From the NCBI GenBank assembly GCA_038740345.1, contig JAVYMA010000018.1:1-37343 (forward strand): a DNA stretch of 37,343 nucleotides, given 5' to 3'. The position numbers and the translations under genes were made by a program. This stretch comes from Methanomassiliicoccales archaeon. Its GTDB lineage: Archaea > Thermoplasmatota > Thermoplasmata > Methanomassiliicoccales > UBA472. The notes beneath the pieces are model-generated. The model was not told the DNA's origin. It saw only the letters and a list, made by a program, of their open reading frames with translations, and searched no databases. This document shows, piece by piece, positions 1-7,992 of the stretch; the first letter of the stretch is position 1, and each line of letters opens with the position of its first letter.

Positions 1-199
1 CTATTTATATCTTATTTGATAAACTATGAAATATCGAATCAAAATAGCAATTAGTTTGGATTGAACATAATAAATCAAAATAATAAATCAAAAGCGGGAC
101 TAAGTTTGCTGAGAAATTAACCACCAATCAGACACTCTATTAAGTTTTAAAATAATTTCTCTAAATTCGTCACTATCTTCTATGAGTGTCACGGAAGAA

Positions 200-210
200 A
201 TATTATAAAG
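200..210 (+). promoter_or_regulatory. TATA-like promoter for the zinc-ribbon membrane gene
   Basis: ATATTATAAAG is centred near 205. The usual archaeal spacing of about 25 bases puts transcription start near 230, about five bases before the ATG at 235. This implies a nearly leaderless mRNA, in keeping with the lack of a good ribosome binding site there. Assigned by motif and spacing only. Confidence 0.45.
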
Positions 211-234
211 AGGTATGAGAGTTCAGAGATTTGG

Positions 235-1089
235 ATGGACAAAAAATCTGGATTCAAGGAATGCCCCAGATGCGGCTTACGAAATAAGCCATCCACGGCC
301 CAGTGTGATTTCTGCGGTTGGGAGTTTCGTGACGTGGCAGATGAGTGGATATCTCATGTTCAAATACTTGAAAGAATGAATAGACCTGCTGACTCAATCG
401 TTCTTGATGATGAAGTATCAAGAAAGATAGAGTCAACAATTATTCGAACCGCAAGAGATGACCAAAACGTTAAGCCTTTGATAAACAAATCGGATTCTAT
501 AACATCTACACCCCCATCAAACAAGCTAGATATTGATTCCTCAGAAATAATAAGATCGAATGAGTCGACAAGTGTTCAACAAGATGAGCTCGAATCAAGC
601 GCTAAAGCGGAAGATATGGACATTCGTGCCTTCGTAGAAACAATGATCGGAGAACCCGTAACTGCTCAAGCCGCTGCGGCAGTGAATTCAACCATATCCG
701 AAGCAGTCGTGGTAGATCCACAGAAGTTGGAAACGAAAAGTGCAGAAAGCTATGTCGAGGTGCAGCAAGAATATGGTTTTCCATTTTATATAGATAGGTT
801 TTTATTGGGAATTGGCGTGGTGATATATGTAATTGCCCTAATTCTTTATTCGATGTCTTATGTTGATGTACCTATAGGATGGGCACTTTCAATTGCTGGA
901 GCCTTGACATTGACTATAGGCGTGAGTATGGCTTATGAAAGGTTTACTAAAAAATCTTCAAGTTTTGATAAAAAAATATACAATAATGCTAAGGTTGTAG
1001 AAGAAGTTATAATATGCCCTCGGTGCCATGAAGAAGTGGAAGAAACAGATGAGCGTTGTCCATCTTGCGGAGCTGCTTTTTCTCATTGA
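235..1089 (+). CDS. Zinc-ribbon protein with two membrane helices
   Basis: A 284-residue protein of unknown function. It opens with a four-cysteine zinc ribbon (C10, C13, C24, C27) and closes with a second one (C261, C264, C275, C278). Between them lie a long, polar, probably disordered stretch (about residues 70-180) and two hydrophobic helices (about 189-208 and 214-236). Both zinc ribbons would therefore be on the same side of the membrane, presumably the cytoplasm. No catalytic motif is visible. The layout resembles the many archaeal zinc-ribbon membrane proteins thought to be scaffolds or sensors, but no family can be named. The next gene starts 14 bases downstream on the same strand, so the two may be co-transcribed. 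Start chosen at the ATG just behind a TATA-like box. Confidence 0.8.
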   Translation: MDKKSGFKECPRCGLRNKPSTAQCDFCGWEFRDVADEWISHVQILERMNRPADSIVLDDEVSRKIESTIIRTARDDQNVKPLINKSDSITSTPPSNKLDIDSSEIIRSNESTSVQQDELESSAKAEDMDIRAFVETMIGEPVTAQAAAAVNSTISEAVVVDPQKLETKSAESYVEVQQEYGFPFYIDRFLLGIGVVIYVIALILYSMSYVDVPIGWALSIAGALTLTIGVSMAYERFTKKSSSFDKKIYNNAKVVEEVIICPRCHEEVEETDERCPSCGAAFSH

Positions 1090-1103
1090 ATGTAAGTGAT
1101 ATT

Positions 1104-1739
1104 ATGAAGATCATTTGGCATGGCCATGCATGCTTTGAGATTCAAGCGGAAAAGATTGTTTTATTGGATCCCCATGATGGAAAATCATTGGGAATAAAGG
1201 CTCCTGTCAGCAGACCTGATATTGTTTTAATTAGCCACGACCATTTTGATCATAACGCTGTGCGGGTTGTAAAAGGAGATTATGCAGTAGTTAAAGAACG
1301 CGGCGAGCATGAAATAAAGGGGATAAGGATACGCGGAATCGAAGCGTATCATGACGAGGTGCGTGGTTCGAAACGCGGAAAAATTAACTTATTCCGCTTC
1401 GAGGTTGGAGGTGCAAAGTTCCTTCACTGCGGCGATTTAGGACATATTCTAGGTAGGAAAGAACTAGAAGCCATTGGTGAGATAGATATTGCATTCATTC
1501 CCGTAGGAGGAGTGTTCACCTTGAATGGTTCTCAAGCCAAAGAATTGGTGGACATAATGAAACCTAAGGTCGTAATACCGATGCATTACAGATATGGTGG
1601 ACTATCATTGTCCATTCAAACCATCGATGATTTCCTTAAAAAAATACCGCAGGATAAAATTATAAAGGTAGGCAATGAAATCGAATTAACACCTGAAGAG
1701 CTTCCTAAAGAAACTGAATATTGGGTGTTTTCACCATAG
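1104..1739 (+). CDS. UPF0173 metal-dependent hydrolase (metallo-beta-lactamase fold)
   Basis: A 211-residue single-domain metallo-beta-lactamase-fold protein of the UPF0173/COG2220 type. The zinc-binding HxHxDH motif is visible as SHDHFDH (H45, H47, D49, H50). The later ligands are also recognisable: HCGDLGH after the core, and MHYRYG near the C-terminus. The start at 1104 gives the standard N-terminus MKIIWHGHACFEI; an upstream in-frame ATG at 1056 would add 16 unrelated residues overlapping the previous gene. The physiological substrate of this family is not known; hydrolysis of an ester, lactone or phosphodiester is an inference from the fold. It lies 14 bases behind the zinc-ribbon gene and converges on eif6. 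Confidence 0.88.
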   Translation: MKIIWHGHACFEIQAEKIVLLDPHDGKSLGIKAPVSRPDIVLISHDHFDHNAVRVVKGDYAVVKERGEHEIKGIRIRGIEAYHDEVRGSKRGKINLFRFEVGGAKFLHCGDLGHILGRKELEAIGEIDIAFIPVGGVFTLNGSQAKELVDIMKPKVVIPMHYRYGGLSLSIQTIDDFLKKIPQDKIIKVGNEIELTPEELPKETEYWVFSP

Positions 1740-1839
1740 ATATAAATAAATTATCATGGATTTAAATAAAATTTCAATGTTCGAAATATATAAATATAAA
1801 AAATTTATTATTAAAACCTACAAAATTTACTCATGTAAT

Positions 1840-2499
1840 TTAAATTATATCCAGCGCATCTTCAACGCGCCCTAATTCGATTGGCGTGGATTTATTCCCT
1901 ACCACCGCTCCCTTACTATTGGCTATCATGCATGCACCAACCATTGGTGCACCATAATTCAAAGTGCCTATTGACACAGGCACCTTAAGCATGTCTTTTA
2001 TTAACGCTATTTCATCTGGAGAAGCAGAAGGATGGCAAAGTACTCCTTTATTTGTGGCCGTACAAACAGAGCCTACAGTCCTATGCTCCGCAATCATCAT
2101 CTGATCGACCGGGACCTGTAGCGTCTCCTCAATTCCTTTAATCGTTCTCTTCGATAAGTCTGGATTAGCTACACACCCGAAATCATTAGCAAGTATGTTA
2201 TTTCCAGAGGCATTAACCTTATCCTCTATACGAAAAACTGGTAAAAAAGCCGAAATCGCTTCCATTTCTAGACTCGTTGTCATATTGGAAACGACGGCAC
2301 CGTATGAGTTCATCGAAAGTAAGGAACCTATTAAATTCGTTCCAGCTAGACTTACACGATGAGTTTCTACATCAAGCGCCTGTTGAATGTCTTTCATTAA
2401 AGAAATCGGCGCATCTTTAGGAACGAATGCTACAAACTCATTCGCTGCCGCATAAACGCCGATATATGGATTTCCGTTATAATGGCTGAGTCGTATCAT
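1840..2499 (-). CDS. eif6: Translation initiation factor aIF6
   Basis: A 219-residue protein matching archaeal IF6 over its full length, including the repeated beta-alpha units that form the five-bladed pentein ring (for example GNPYIGVYAAAN, SYGAVVSNMTT, GSVCTATNKG and GACMIANSKGAVVGNKST). aIF6 binds the large ribosomal subunit next to L14e/L24e and blocks premature joining with the 30S subunit. It is the last gene of a tight minus-strand operon, 14 bases after rpl31e. In many archaea the operon continues with L18a (LX), prefoldin alpha and ftsY. Here it stops and meets the convergent UPF0173 gene across about 100 AT-rich bases. Confidence 0.95.
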   Translation of the reverse strand: MIRLSHYNGNPYIGVYAAANEFVAFVPKDAPISLMKDIQQALDVETHRVSLAGTNLIGSLLSMNSYGAVVSNMTTSLEMEAISAFLPVFRIEDKVNASGNNILANDFGCVANPDLSKRTIKGIEETLQVPVDQMMIAEHRTVGSVCTATNKGVLCHPSASPDEIALIKDMLKVPVSIGTLNYGAPMVGACMIANSKGAVVGNKSTPIELGRVEDALDII

Positions 2500-2513
2500 C
2501 TAGTCTAGCTCAT

Positions 2514-2774
2514 TCATTCGGGCAAAGATACCTCAACCAGCCCGTCTTCGAATTTCACCGCTTTAATTCTAAGCCTCGACGGCGGCTTCTGAATACCTCT
2601 GGACCAGAGAACTTCATTCACCTGCTGGTCCATCCAAACGTCTTCAGGCCTTGCTTTCATGTGTTTTGCTACGTAATCTCGGATTTCTGAGACAGCCTTT
2701 TTTGCCTTCTTGGATCGGGGTGAGGCTTTCGTGACCTTGAGTGGTACGTTCATTATTTTCTCCTCTTCTACCAT
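2514..2774 (-). CDS. rpl31e: Large-subunit ribosomal protein L31e
   Basis: An 86-residue basic protein with the L31e signature: a start of the type MNVPLKVTKASPRSKKAKKAV, the RDYVAKHMKA helix, the VWMDQQVNEVLWSRGIQKPP core, and the terminal beta strand VKFEDGLVEVSLP. L31e sits near the exit tunnel of the 50S subunit. A second ATG (residue 8, MNVPLKV) is an equally possible start, because the first seven residues are acidic and not typical. It lies four bases after rpl39e and is part of the S19e-PDCD5-L39e-L31e-aIF6 order known from many Euryarchaeota. Confidence 0.95.
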   Translation of the reverse strand: MVEEEKIMNVPLKVTKASPRSKKAKKAVSEIRDYVAKHMKARPEDVWMDQQVNEVLWSRGIQKPPSRLRIKAVKFEDGLVEVSLPE

Positions 2775-2778
2775 GCCA

Positions 2779-2934
2779 TCACTCCTTTAATTTGCTCTGG
2801 CGCCAATTCCTGCGATGCGGGTGGCGTTGGACATTTCTATTCGTTCTTAAAATAACCCAACTAGGAACTCTGCGATTTTGCTTCACTTTACGATTTAGCC
2901 GCATCTTCATTGCCGGGGGTTTATTACGCGTCAT
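2779..2934 (-). CDS. rpl39e: Large-subunit ribosomal protein L39e (51 residues)
   Basis: A very small, strongly basic reading frame of 51 residues in the gap between pdcd5 and rpl31e. It begins [20 protein letters not shown] and continues [16 protein letters not shown] with [12 protein letters not shown] near the end. This is the L39e family: a long basic alpha helix threading the wall of the ribosomal exit tunnel. Its length (family about 50), its position between PDCD5 and L31e and its tight spacing (five bases after pdcd5, four before rpl31e) all agree. Automatic gene calling with a 60-residue cutoff would lose it. Confidence 0.95.
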   Translation of the reverse strand: MTRNKPPAMKMRLNRKVKQNRRVPSWVILRTNRNVQRHPHRRNWRQSKLKE

Positions 2935-2939
2935 TAACG

Positions 2940-3287
2940 TCACAACCTCTCTATCTTGATCTCCCTTTTCCTGGGCGCCACTCGCCTTAATATCTCCTTA
3001 AGTGTAGAATCATCTATTTGTTGCTGGATTCTTCCTGTCTGCACCAGCCCGATGAGCTGATCCTCAACCAAACGAGCGATTTCAGGGTATGCCATCTTCA
3101 AGTTAGATAATCGATCTCGTGCTTGTGGAGTCAGTATCTGGCGCATAATGGCTTGGCGCTGCATTTCAATTTGACGCTGTTGCTCCTGCGCCATAGCTTG
3201 CGCCTCCTGCTGTCTTTGAAGTTCCGCCAATTTGCGGCGGCGCAGTTCCTCAAGTTCAGCGTCATCCATATTCATCACGCTCATCAT
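2940..3287 (-). CDS. PDCD5/TFAR19-family DNA-binding protein
   Basis: A 115-residue protein of the PDCD5 (TFAR19) family. An N-terminal charged helix rich in Gln, Arg and Glu (about residues 8-45) is followed by the compact three-helix core with the signature [19 protein letters not shown] and the terminal [12 protein letters not shown]. Archaeal members bind double-stranded DNA in vitro; their cellular role is uncertain. The first residues ([15 protein letters not shown]) contain three possible ATG starts; the one at residue 7 (MDDAELEEL) matches the usual family N-terminus. The gene overlaps the end of rps19e by four bases, which suggests translational coupling within the ribosomal operon. 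Confidence 0.92.
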   Translation of the reverse strand: MMSVMNMDDAELEELRRRKLAELQRQQEAQAMAQEQQRQIEMQRQAIMRQILTPQARDRLSNLKMAYPEIARLVEDQLIGLVQTGRIQQQIDDSTLKEILRRVAPRKREIKIERL

Positions 3288-3709
3288 TTTAACCTGTCTG
3301 CAACTTCTTTAGCTGCAGCGTCAAGTAATTTTTGTCCTTTGGGGGTCAATATTCTACCCTTATTCTTGTTTTTTGCAACTAGCCCTGCAGCCTCAAGCTG
3401 CATAATGCTTTTTCTGACTATGTTCCGAGATCCCTTAACCGCTCGGTTTGGTTTCGAGCCCCGATCAGCAAATCCACCATATTCCTCAGCCAATCTTGAG
3501 GTGCCTATCGGACCTTTTATAGCAACCTTCCTTAGTATTGAAGCTGAACGAGTGTACCACCAATCTTTTTGGACTGGTGCCTTCTCTGTATGCCTCCCTG
3601 TTTTTACGAATTCTGCCCACTCTGGTGGTTTAATGAATTCTATATCCCTTAATTTGGATGCTACCTTGGCTATTAGCTCCTCTGCAGGGACGTCATGCAC
3701 TGTAACCAT
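3284..3709 (-). CDS. rps19e: Small-subunit ribosomal protein S19e
   Basis: A 141-residue protein with the complete S19e pattern: TVHDVPAEELIAKVA at the N-terminus, PPEWAEFVKTG and KDWWYTRSASILRKVA in the centre, then the winged-helix portion with YGGFADRGSKP, followed by LEAAGLVAK and GRILTPKGQKLLD. It belongs to the head of the 30S subunit and is needed for rRNA maturation in eukaryotic relatives. First gene of the translation operon. A TATA-like TTTAATATAA near 3778-3787 on the same strand would start transcription near 3757, giving a leader of about 50 bases. Confidence 0.96.
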   Translation of the reverse strand: MVTVHDVPAEELIAKVASKLRDIEFIKPPEWAEFVKTGRHTEKAPVQKDWWYTRSASILRKVAIKGPIGTSRLAEEYGGFADRGSKPNRAVKGSRNIVRKSIMQLEAAGLVAKNKNKGRILTPKGQKLLDAAAKEVADRLK

Positions 3710-3866
3710 TCTAATCTACCTCTGGCGTTGAGTGTAACTCTCCCAACAACCGGACAACTGTGCGCCTAATCATCTACTTATATTAAAGAGTTGCGCAGTC
3801 TAGATTCCATATGGATTGCTTATTCATATCTTGCATATTCAAATACTTCACGCTCAATGAAGATGC

Positions 3867-4409
3867 GTGCGATATTTAGTAGCAATCACAGGTAGCTCCG
3901 GCGTGGTATACGGAGTCAGATTGCTTCGTTGCCTCAAAGGGGAAAGATGGTTAATAGTCTCTAAAACAGCTAAAGGCATTTTAGAACGAGAGTTGCAAAT
4001 GAAAGCTGAAGAAGTAGCATCCCTTGCAGATATATGCTATGAGGATGATGACATGTTTGCTCCTCCTTCTTCAGGAAGTTGCTTGATAGACGCGATGATA
4101 ATAATCCCGTGCTCCATGAGCACCGTAGCCAAAATTGCCAACGGAATGGCGGATACATTGATAACTAGGGCGGCATCCGTGTTCATTAAGGAAGGTCGTA
4201 AATTGATTATTGTACCTAGGGAAACTCCGGTAAGTGCAATCATGCTGGAGAATGAGCTTAAGCTAGCTAGATTAGGGGTGACAATCCTACCTGCAAATCC
4301 TGGTTTCTATTCAAACCCTGAGAGTGTAGAAGACATAGTGAATTTCATAATTGGAAAGGTCCTCGATCAGCTTAAACAAGAACATCAACTTTTTACCCGT
4401 TGGGGGTAA
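3867..4409 (+). CDS. ubiX: UbiX-family flavin prenyltransferase
   Basis: A 180-residue flavoprotein of the UbiX/PAD1 type, which attaches a dimethylallyl group to FMN to make the prenylated FMN cofactor used by UbiD decarboxylases. Visible signatures are the N-terminal phosphate-binding loop ITGSSGVVYGVRLL, the active-site region PCSMSTVAKIANG, and PRETPVSAIMLEN. The only usable start is GTG at 3867, because an in-frame stop lies at 3858. No UbiD gene is present in this window, so the client enzyme must be encoded elsewhere. It converges with leuS, leaving a 26-base gap. Confidence 0.92.
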   Translation: MRYLVAITGSSGVVYGVRLLRCLKGERWLIVSKTAKGILERELQMKAEEVASLADICYEDDDMFAPPSSGSCLIDAMIIIPCSMSTVAKIANGMADTLITRAASVFIKEGRKLIIVPRETPVSAIMLENELKLARLGVTILPANPGFYSNPESVEDIVNFIIGKVLDQLKQEHQLFTRWG

Positions 4410-4435
4410 TAAAGATTTCTTCCAAATCGACCGCT

Positions 4436-7318
4436 TTATTCAATATATATAGCTGGACGGAAAGGCAGGGCGTTTTTCGCCTTACGACTTGGATCGAATA
4501 GCTCTGGTTCATCGGCTGAATGGACAATGATATCACATCCTAATTCTGAGGTCATAAACGCCGCCGCATCACGGAGATATCGTAACTCATCAACTTTGAT
4601 GAGGCTCCTCTCCACTTCCTCCATGGACCTTTTCATCAAGTCTTCCGCAACTCTTCTTGCAAAATCTGCAGCCTCCTTACCTTTAGACCTAAAATCATCC
4701 CGCATCATCACTTCTTTAGTTAAGGCGGATACACTAAGTTTCTTCTCCCTTGCCATCCCTAAAGCAATGTCGAAGATCAATTTTTTCCATTCAGGAGCAG
4801 TGTAAATATAAATGGACCTTGGCTTTATTCCGGTAACTTTGATTATCTCATTCACATCCGCCATTACCGATTTCAGGTACTCTTCTGCTTGCTCCGCTTC
4901 GTAATCTATTTGTGATGTGTCAGATTCTGGAAAAGGTGCTAAGGAGACGTAACTGCTACCCCCAATTACTTCCCATAGCTCTTCTGCTAAATGTGGAGTT
5001 ATAGGAGACATCATTCTTACCCATGCGTCGATGATTTTCTTTGTTGCATCCCCATTACAACCACCTCTACGCGCATACCATCTAAGGTCATTGTAAATTT
5101 CGAAATAAACTTCATTAGCTAAGAAGCGAAGATCATAATCCTCCATCGCCTTGTTTATCTTTAAGAGACGGGTGTTCATCCTTGAGATGAGCCAACGGTC
5201 TATATCATCCATCTGTCCCTTGCAAATATGAGTTCTCATTTCTTCTATTAGTTTGAAAATCCTCTCCAGTTTTGCTTTGTATTTTTCCACAGACTCCTCA
5301 TCCCATTCAACATCAGCAAAGGGAGAAGCTATGTGAGCATAATACAATCTCAGAGTGTCAACTCCGAAACGCTCGGCGGCCCCAGGTATAGGTTGTGCGC
5401 CTCCTTTAGACTTAGATATTTTACCCCCTTTGCCAATCACATACCAATTCACGAAGATTCCCCGGGGATAGTGCCTCTCGGGCATTATGGCGACATGGTT
5501 CATCAGAAATGCAGGGAAGTGCACAGTCATGTGCTCCTTACCACCCAGGTTCATATCCAAAGGATACCAATACTCTACATCTTTGCGTATTTCTTCAAGT
5601 AATGAGAGTTCAATGCTGCTAGTCTTGGCCACATTTTCCCCATTTCCTTTCCCCAATAAAACGTAGTCCAAAAGGGGCTCCTCCAATTGCTCCGTTTTTA
5701 GTTTTCCAGAGTTCACATAAAGGGATAATAAATAATATAATGGATAAAGGGTCGAATCAGAAATCGCTTCGATGATCCACTTGTCGTCGAAGGGGAATTT
5801 CGTTCCTAGCCAATTCCCTTGCCGCACACACGCCCGCTCCCTGAACCAGTCCAGGACAGAATGAATGTTTACGTGATATTCCTGCGGCAAGATATGCATG
5901 CGTTCTGCATGACGCTTGCTCCTCTCTGTGAGCTCCCTATCCCCGTAGTTTATGAACCATTGATCAGGTATCTTTTTTATTATCACCTTTCCCCCACACC
6001 GACATACAACCTCCTCAGAGAGATCATAGAAAATATCGGCCTCTCCCCTCTCGATCATCATCGCCTTTATCTTCTCCTTTGCCTTCTCTACTTCCATGCC
6101 AGCGAATTCTCGACAGTTACTATTCATCCTGCCTGTGTGGTATCCAGCTTTATAGATCTCCTTCTTTGCATCCAATAAACGAGGATCTCCACTGCGAGTA
6201 ATCCCCATCCTTTCTACTAGTTCTACAGCAGGAAGCGGCCCATAACCCTTAGTATCTATGATGGGTATTGGCTTAATCGCCTTGACTTCTTCTTCGATTA
6301 GACCAAAGGAAGCCATAGCTACTGGATCTTCTTGAAGATTCTTGAGAGCGATCCAATCGTCAGGCGCGTCAGAAGGCACACTAGTCACTAGACCCGTACC
6401 CACATTGGGATCGCAGAAACCAGCAGGCAATACCATTATCTCGCGGTGAATTACCGGAGCGACGCAATGCACACCAATCAGGTCTCTTCCCCGAAGTTCT
6501 CCTAGAATTTTCAGCCCTTCCTTTTGATAAGTTAATTTCTCATAGGCTTCCCTTGAGACGACCCATGTCTCATCTCCCACCCGTATTTTGACATAATTTA
6601 CCTCTGGATTCACCCAGAAATTGGTTTGACCAAACACCGTTTCGGGCCGGAGGGTAGCGGCGACGAGATACATGTCCCCTAATCTGAATTTTAGCAAGGT
6701 ATATTCGACTATCTCAGCACTACCACCTTTTTGGATATCGGTCTCTGACGCATCCACTGCCACTGGCCCGCAGTTGACGCAGGCAGGGGCATAATAGGGC
6801 TTTTGTATCAATAGTCCCTTTTCCATAAGTTTGCGGAATTGCCATTGTATAAATTTACCATAATCTGGACTAATAGTGCAGGTGAATCTTCTCCAATCAG
6901 CAAGGAAGCCAAATCTTTTCCAATAATCATTAACATAGACATTGTTGAAAAATTCTACCACTTTCAAGGGATCTTGAAGATCATCTAATTTCTCTGGTGG
7001 ACAACCATTCGCCAATAGATATTCTATTGTTTTAGGATCTTTTCTCTTTACTCTATTTGCAAGGCTGATGGCTCCATTTCCTGTTGCATGGGTCCCGACA
7101 GGAAATAGGACGTTGTCGCCCCTCATGCGTCGGTAACGTGTAATAGCGTCCACATAAGAAAAGCCACGCATATGTCCAACATGAAGATATCCAGTAACAC
7201 CAGGGTAGGCGAAAATCATCATGAATTTAGGGCAATCGTTTCTATTAGCCTCATTGATTTTAGCTTCATACCATCGACTCTGCCATTTTTTCTCGATTTC
7301 CGCCCAGCTATCGAACAT
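4436..7318 (-). CDS. leuS: Leucyl-tRNA synthetase, archaeal type
   Basis: A 960-residue class I synthetase charging tRNA-Leu. The HIGH-type motif is HVGH (residues 46-49) inside the stretch YLHVGHMRGF. The KMSKS-type motif is KISKSKGG at about residue 636. Between them is the large CP1 editing insertion (LRPETVFGQTNFWVNPE, GTGLVTSVPSDAPDDW). The length and the long C-terminal extension after the anticodon domain are those of the archaeal/eukaryotic cytosolic form rather than the bacterial one. A cognate tRNA-Leu gene lies at 16264-16347. The gene is divergent from the RHH regulator at 7523, with about 200 bases holding both promoters. Confidence 0.97.
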   Translation of the reverse strand: MFDSWAEIEKKWQSRWYEAKINEANRNDCPKFMMIFAYPGVTGYLHVGHMRGFSYVDAITRYRRMRGDNVLFPVGTHATGNGAISLANRVKRKDPKTIEYLLANGCPPEKLDDLQDPLKVVEFFNNVYVNDYWKRFGFLADWRRFTCTISPDYGKFIQWQFRKLMEKGLLIQKPYYAPACVNCGPVAVDASETDIQKGGSAEIVEYTLLKFRLGDMYLVAATLRPETVFGQTNFWVNPEVNYVKIRVGDETWVVSREAYEKLTYQKEGLKILGELRGRDLIGVHCVAPVIHREIMVLPAGFCDPNVGTGLVTSVPSDAPDDWIALKNLQEDPVAMASFGLIEEEVKAIKPIPIIDTKGYGPLPAVELVERMGITRSGDPRLLDAKKEIYKAGYHTGRMNSNCREFAGMEVEKAKEKIKAMMIERGEADIFYDLSEEVVCRCGGKVIIKKIPDQWFINYGDRELTERSKRHAERMHILPQEYHVNIHSVLDWFRERACVRQGNWLGTKFPFDDKWIIEAISDSTLYPLYYLLSLYVNSGKLKTEQLEEPLLDYVLLGKGNGENVAKTSSIELSLLEEIRKDVEYWYPLDMNLGGKEHMTVHFPAFLMNHVAIMPERHYPRGIFVNWYVIGKGGKISKSKGGAQPIPGAAERFGVDTLRLYYAHIASPFADVEWDEESVEKYKAKLERIFKLIEEMRTHICKGQMDDIDRWLISRMNTRLLKINKAMEDYDLRFLANEVYFEIYNDLRWYARRGGCNGDATKKIIDAWVRMMSPITPHLAEELWEVIGGSSYVSLAPFPESDTSQIDYEAEQAEEYLKSVMADVNEIIKVTGIKPRSIYIYTAPEWKKLIFDIALGMAREKKLSVSALTKEVMMRDDFRSKGKEAADFARRVAEDLMKRSMEEVERSLIKVDELRYLRDAAAFMTSELGCDIIVHSADEPELFDPSRKAKNALPFRPAIYIE

Positions 7319-7395
7319 ATTTACAACCTTCCAGGTTATTATGCATGACGGTAAATAGGATTTCGGCGATTTGAAGAGCTTTCTGGATAGTGAAT

Positions 7396-7408
7396 CTTTT
7401 AAATAAAA
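7396..7408 (-). promoter_or_regulatory. TATA-like promoter of leuS
   Basis: On the minus strand the sequence reads TTTTATTTAAAAG, centred near 7402. Transcription would begin near 7376, giving leuS a leader of nearly 60 bases. Motif and spacing only. Confidence 0.4.
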
Positions 7409-7428
7409 AAAATGCTATTAAGATTTAG

Positions 7429-7489
7429 TATGACAAAATGAGACTATTAAAGCAATGTTTAAATATTATCGTATGACATACATATGACA
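7429..7489 (+). promoter_or_regulatory. TATA box flanked by three phased TATGACA repeats
   Basis: TTTAAATATT (7458-7467) is a near-ideal archaeal TATA box and predicts transcription start near 7488. Three direct copies of TATGACA lie at 7429-7435, 7472-7478 and 7483-7489. The start-to-start distances are 43 and 11 bases, close to four and one helical turns, so all lie on the same face of the DNA. The middle copy is part of the palindrome GTATGACATAC (7471-7481). The repeats bracket the TATA box and cover the predicted start, where a repressor would act. Binding by the RHH protein encoded just downstream is inferred. Confidence 0.5.
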
Positions 7490-7522
7490 AGTCCACCTAT
7501 AAGGTGCTGGTGAGCTGCGAAA

Positions 7523-7885
7523 ATGGATGGCGAAAGGATCACACTTAGGTTAGAGCCCGAGGATTTAGAACTCATCGATGAATTCGTTGAGAAGAGACCT
7601 GAATTCTCGAATCGCTCTCATCTTGCACGCGTTGCCATTCGCACATTCATTGAAGGGGCTAGTGGTACACCAGTATCGGAGGAGCGGGGCGCTCGGATAA
7701 CGGTAGAGATGCCCAAAGCCGTGCTTCATGTACTGAATGCAATGGTTAAAGAGGGCTACTACAACTCAATCGCTGATGCGATAGAGGAGACCGTTAGAAA
7801 GGAGTTCATTTCCAAAGAGCATTTAGAAGATGCCAAGAAACGAGCTCTGGAGGCGCGAAAGAACACTCCTGAGTATGTCCCGTAA
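7523..7885 (+). CDS. Tandem ribbon-helix-helix transcriptional regulator (CdrS-like context)
   Basis: A 120-residue protein carrying two ribbon-helix-helix patterns in a row: RITLRLEPEDLELIDEFVE with the helix SNRSHLARVAIRTFI (about residues 5-42), and RITVEMPKAVLHVLNAMVK with the helix YNSIADAIEETVRKEFI (about 56-95). RHH proteins insert a two-stranded beta ribbon into the DNA major groove as dimers; two units in one chain could form an internal pseudo-dimer. A charged tail ends the protein. It is followed 107 bases later by an FtsZ-like gene. In haloarchaea the RHH protein CdrS is encoded next to ftsZ2 and controls cell-division genes, so a similar role is inferred. The phased repeats upstream suggest autoregulation. 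Confidence 0.85.
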   Translation: MDGERITLRLEPEDLELIDEFVEKRPEFSNRSHLARVAIRTFIEGASGTPVSEERGARITVEMPKAVLHVLNAMVKEGYYNSIADAIEETVRKEFISKEHLEDAKKRALEARKNTPEYVP

Positions 7886-7992
7886 AATACGGTGGGCGAA
7901 AAGGCTGGACGGTGAAAAGCCGCCAGAGGGGATGGGGTGCACGGTCACAAGGACCGATAGGTAACCTGTCCTCAACAGACCAGGAGGCAGGG
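7886..7992 (+). promoter_or_regulatory. GC-rich foldable leader before the FtsZ-like gene
   Basis: These 107 bases are clearly GC-richer than other spacers. Three hairpins can be drawn: CTGG-A-CGG pairing with CCG-CCAG (7905-7926, loop TGAAAAG), CGGTC/GACCG (7942-7956, loop ACAAG), and CTGT/ACAG (7966-7978). The strong ribosome binding site AGGAGG lies at 7982-7987. The stretch CCTGTCCT (7965-7972) can instead pair with AGGA (7982-7985) and CAGG (7988-7991), with two bulged bases, which would hide the binding site and exclude the third hairpin. This looks like a translational switch or a protein-binding leader. It does not match a riboswitch class I know; found by hand folding only. Confidence 0.4.

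Noticed and set aside
100-192. A 30-codon minus-strand frame from GTG 192 (VTLIEDSDEFREIILKLNRV and on)
   Set aside because: The composition is protein-like, but no ribosome binding site precedes it and the only TATA-like box nearby would start transcription downstream of the GTG. That box fits the plus-strand gene better.
7886-7992. Cobalamin or TPP riboswitch before the FtsZ-like gene
   Set aside because: Fragments such as GGTGAAA, CCAGGAG and GGGGTGC recall these classes, but the conserved core segments are absent or in the wrong order.
7912-7992. N-terminal extension of the FtsZ-like protein from GTG 7912
   Set aside because: The 27 residues are unlike any FtsZ start, there is no binding site, and AGGAGG is well placed before ATG 7993.
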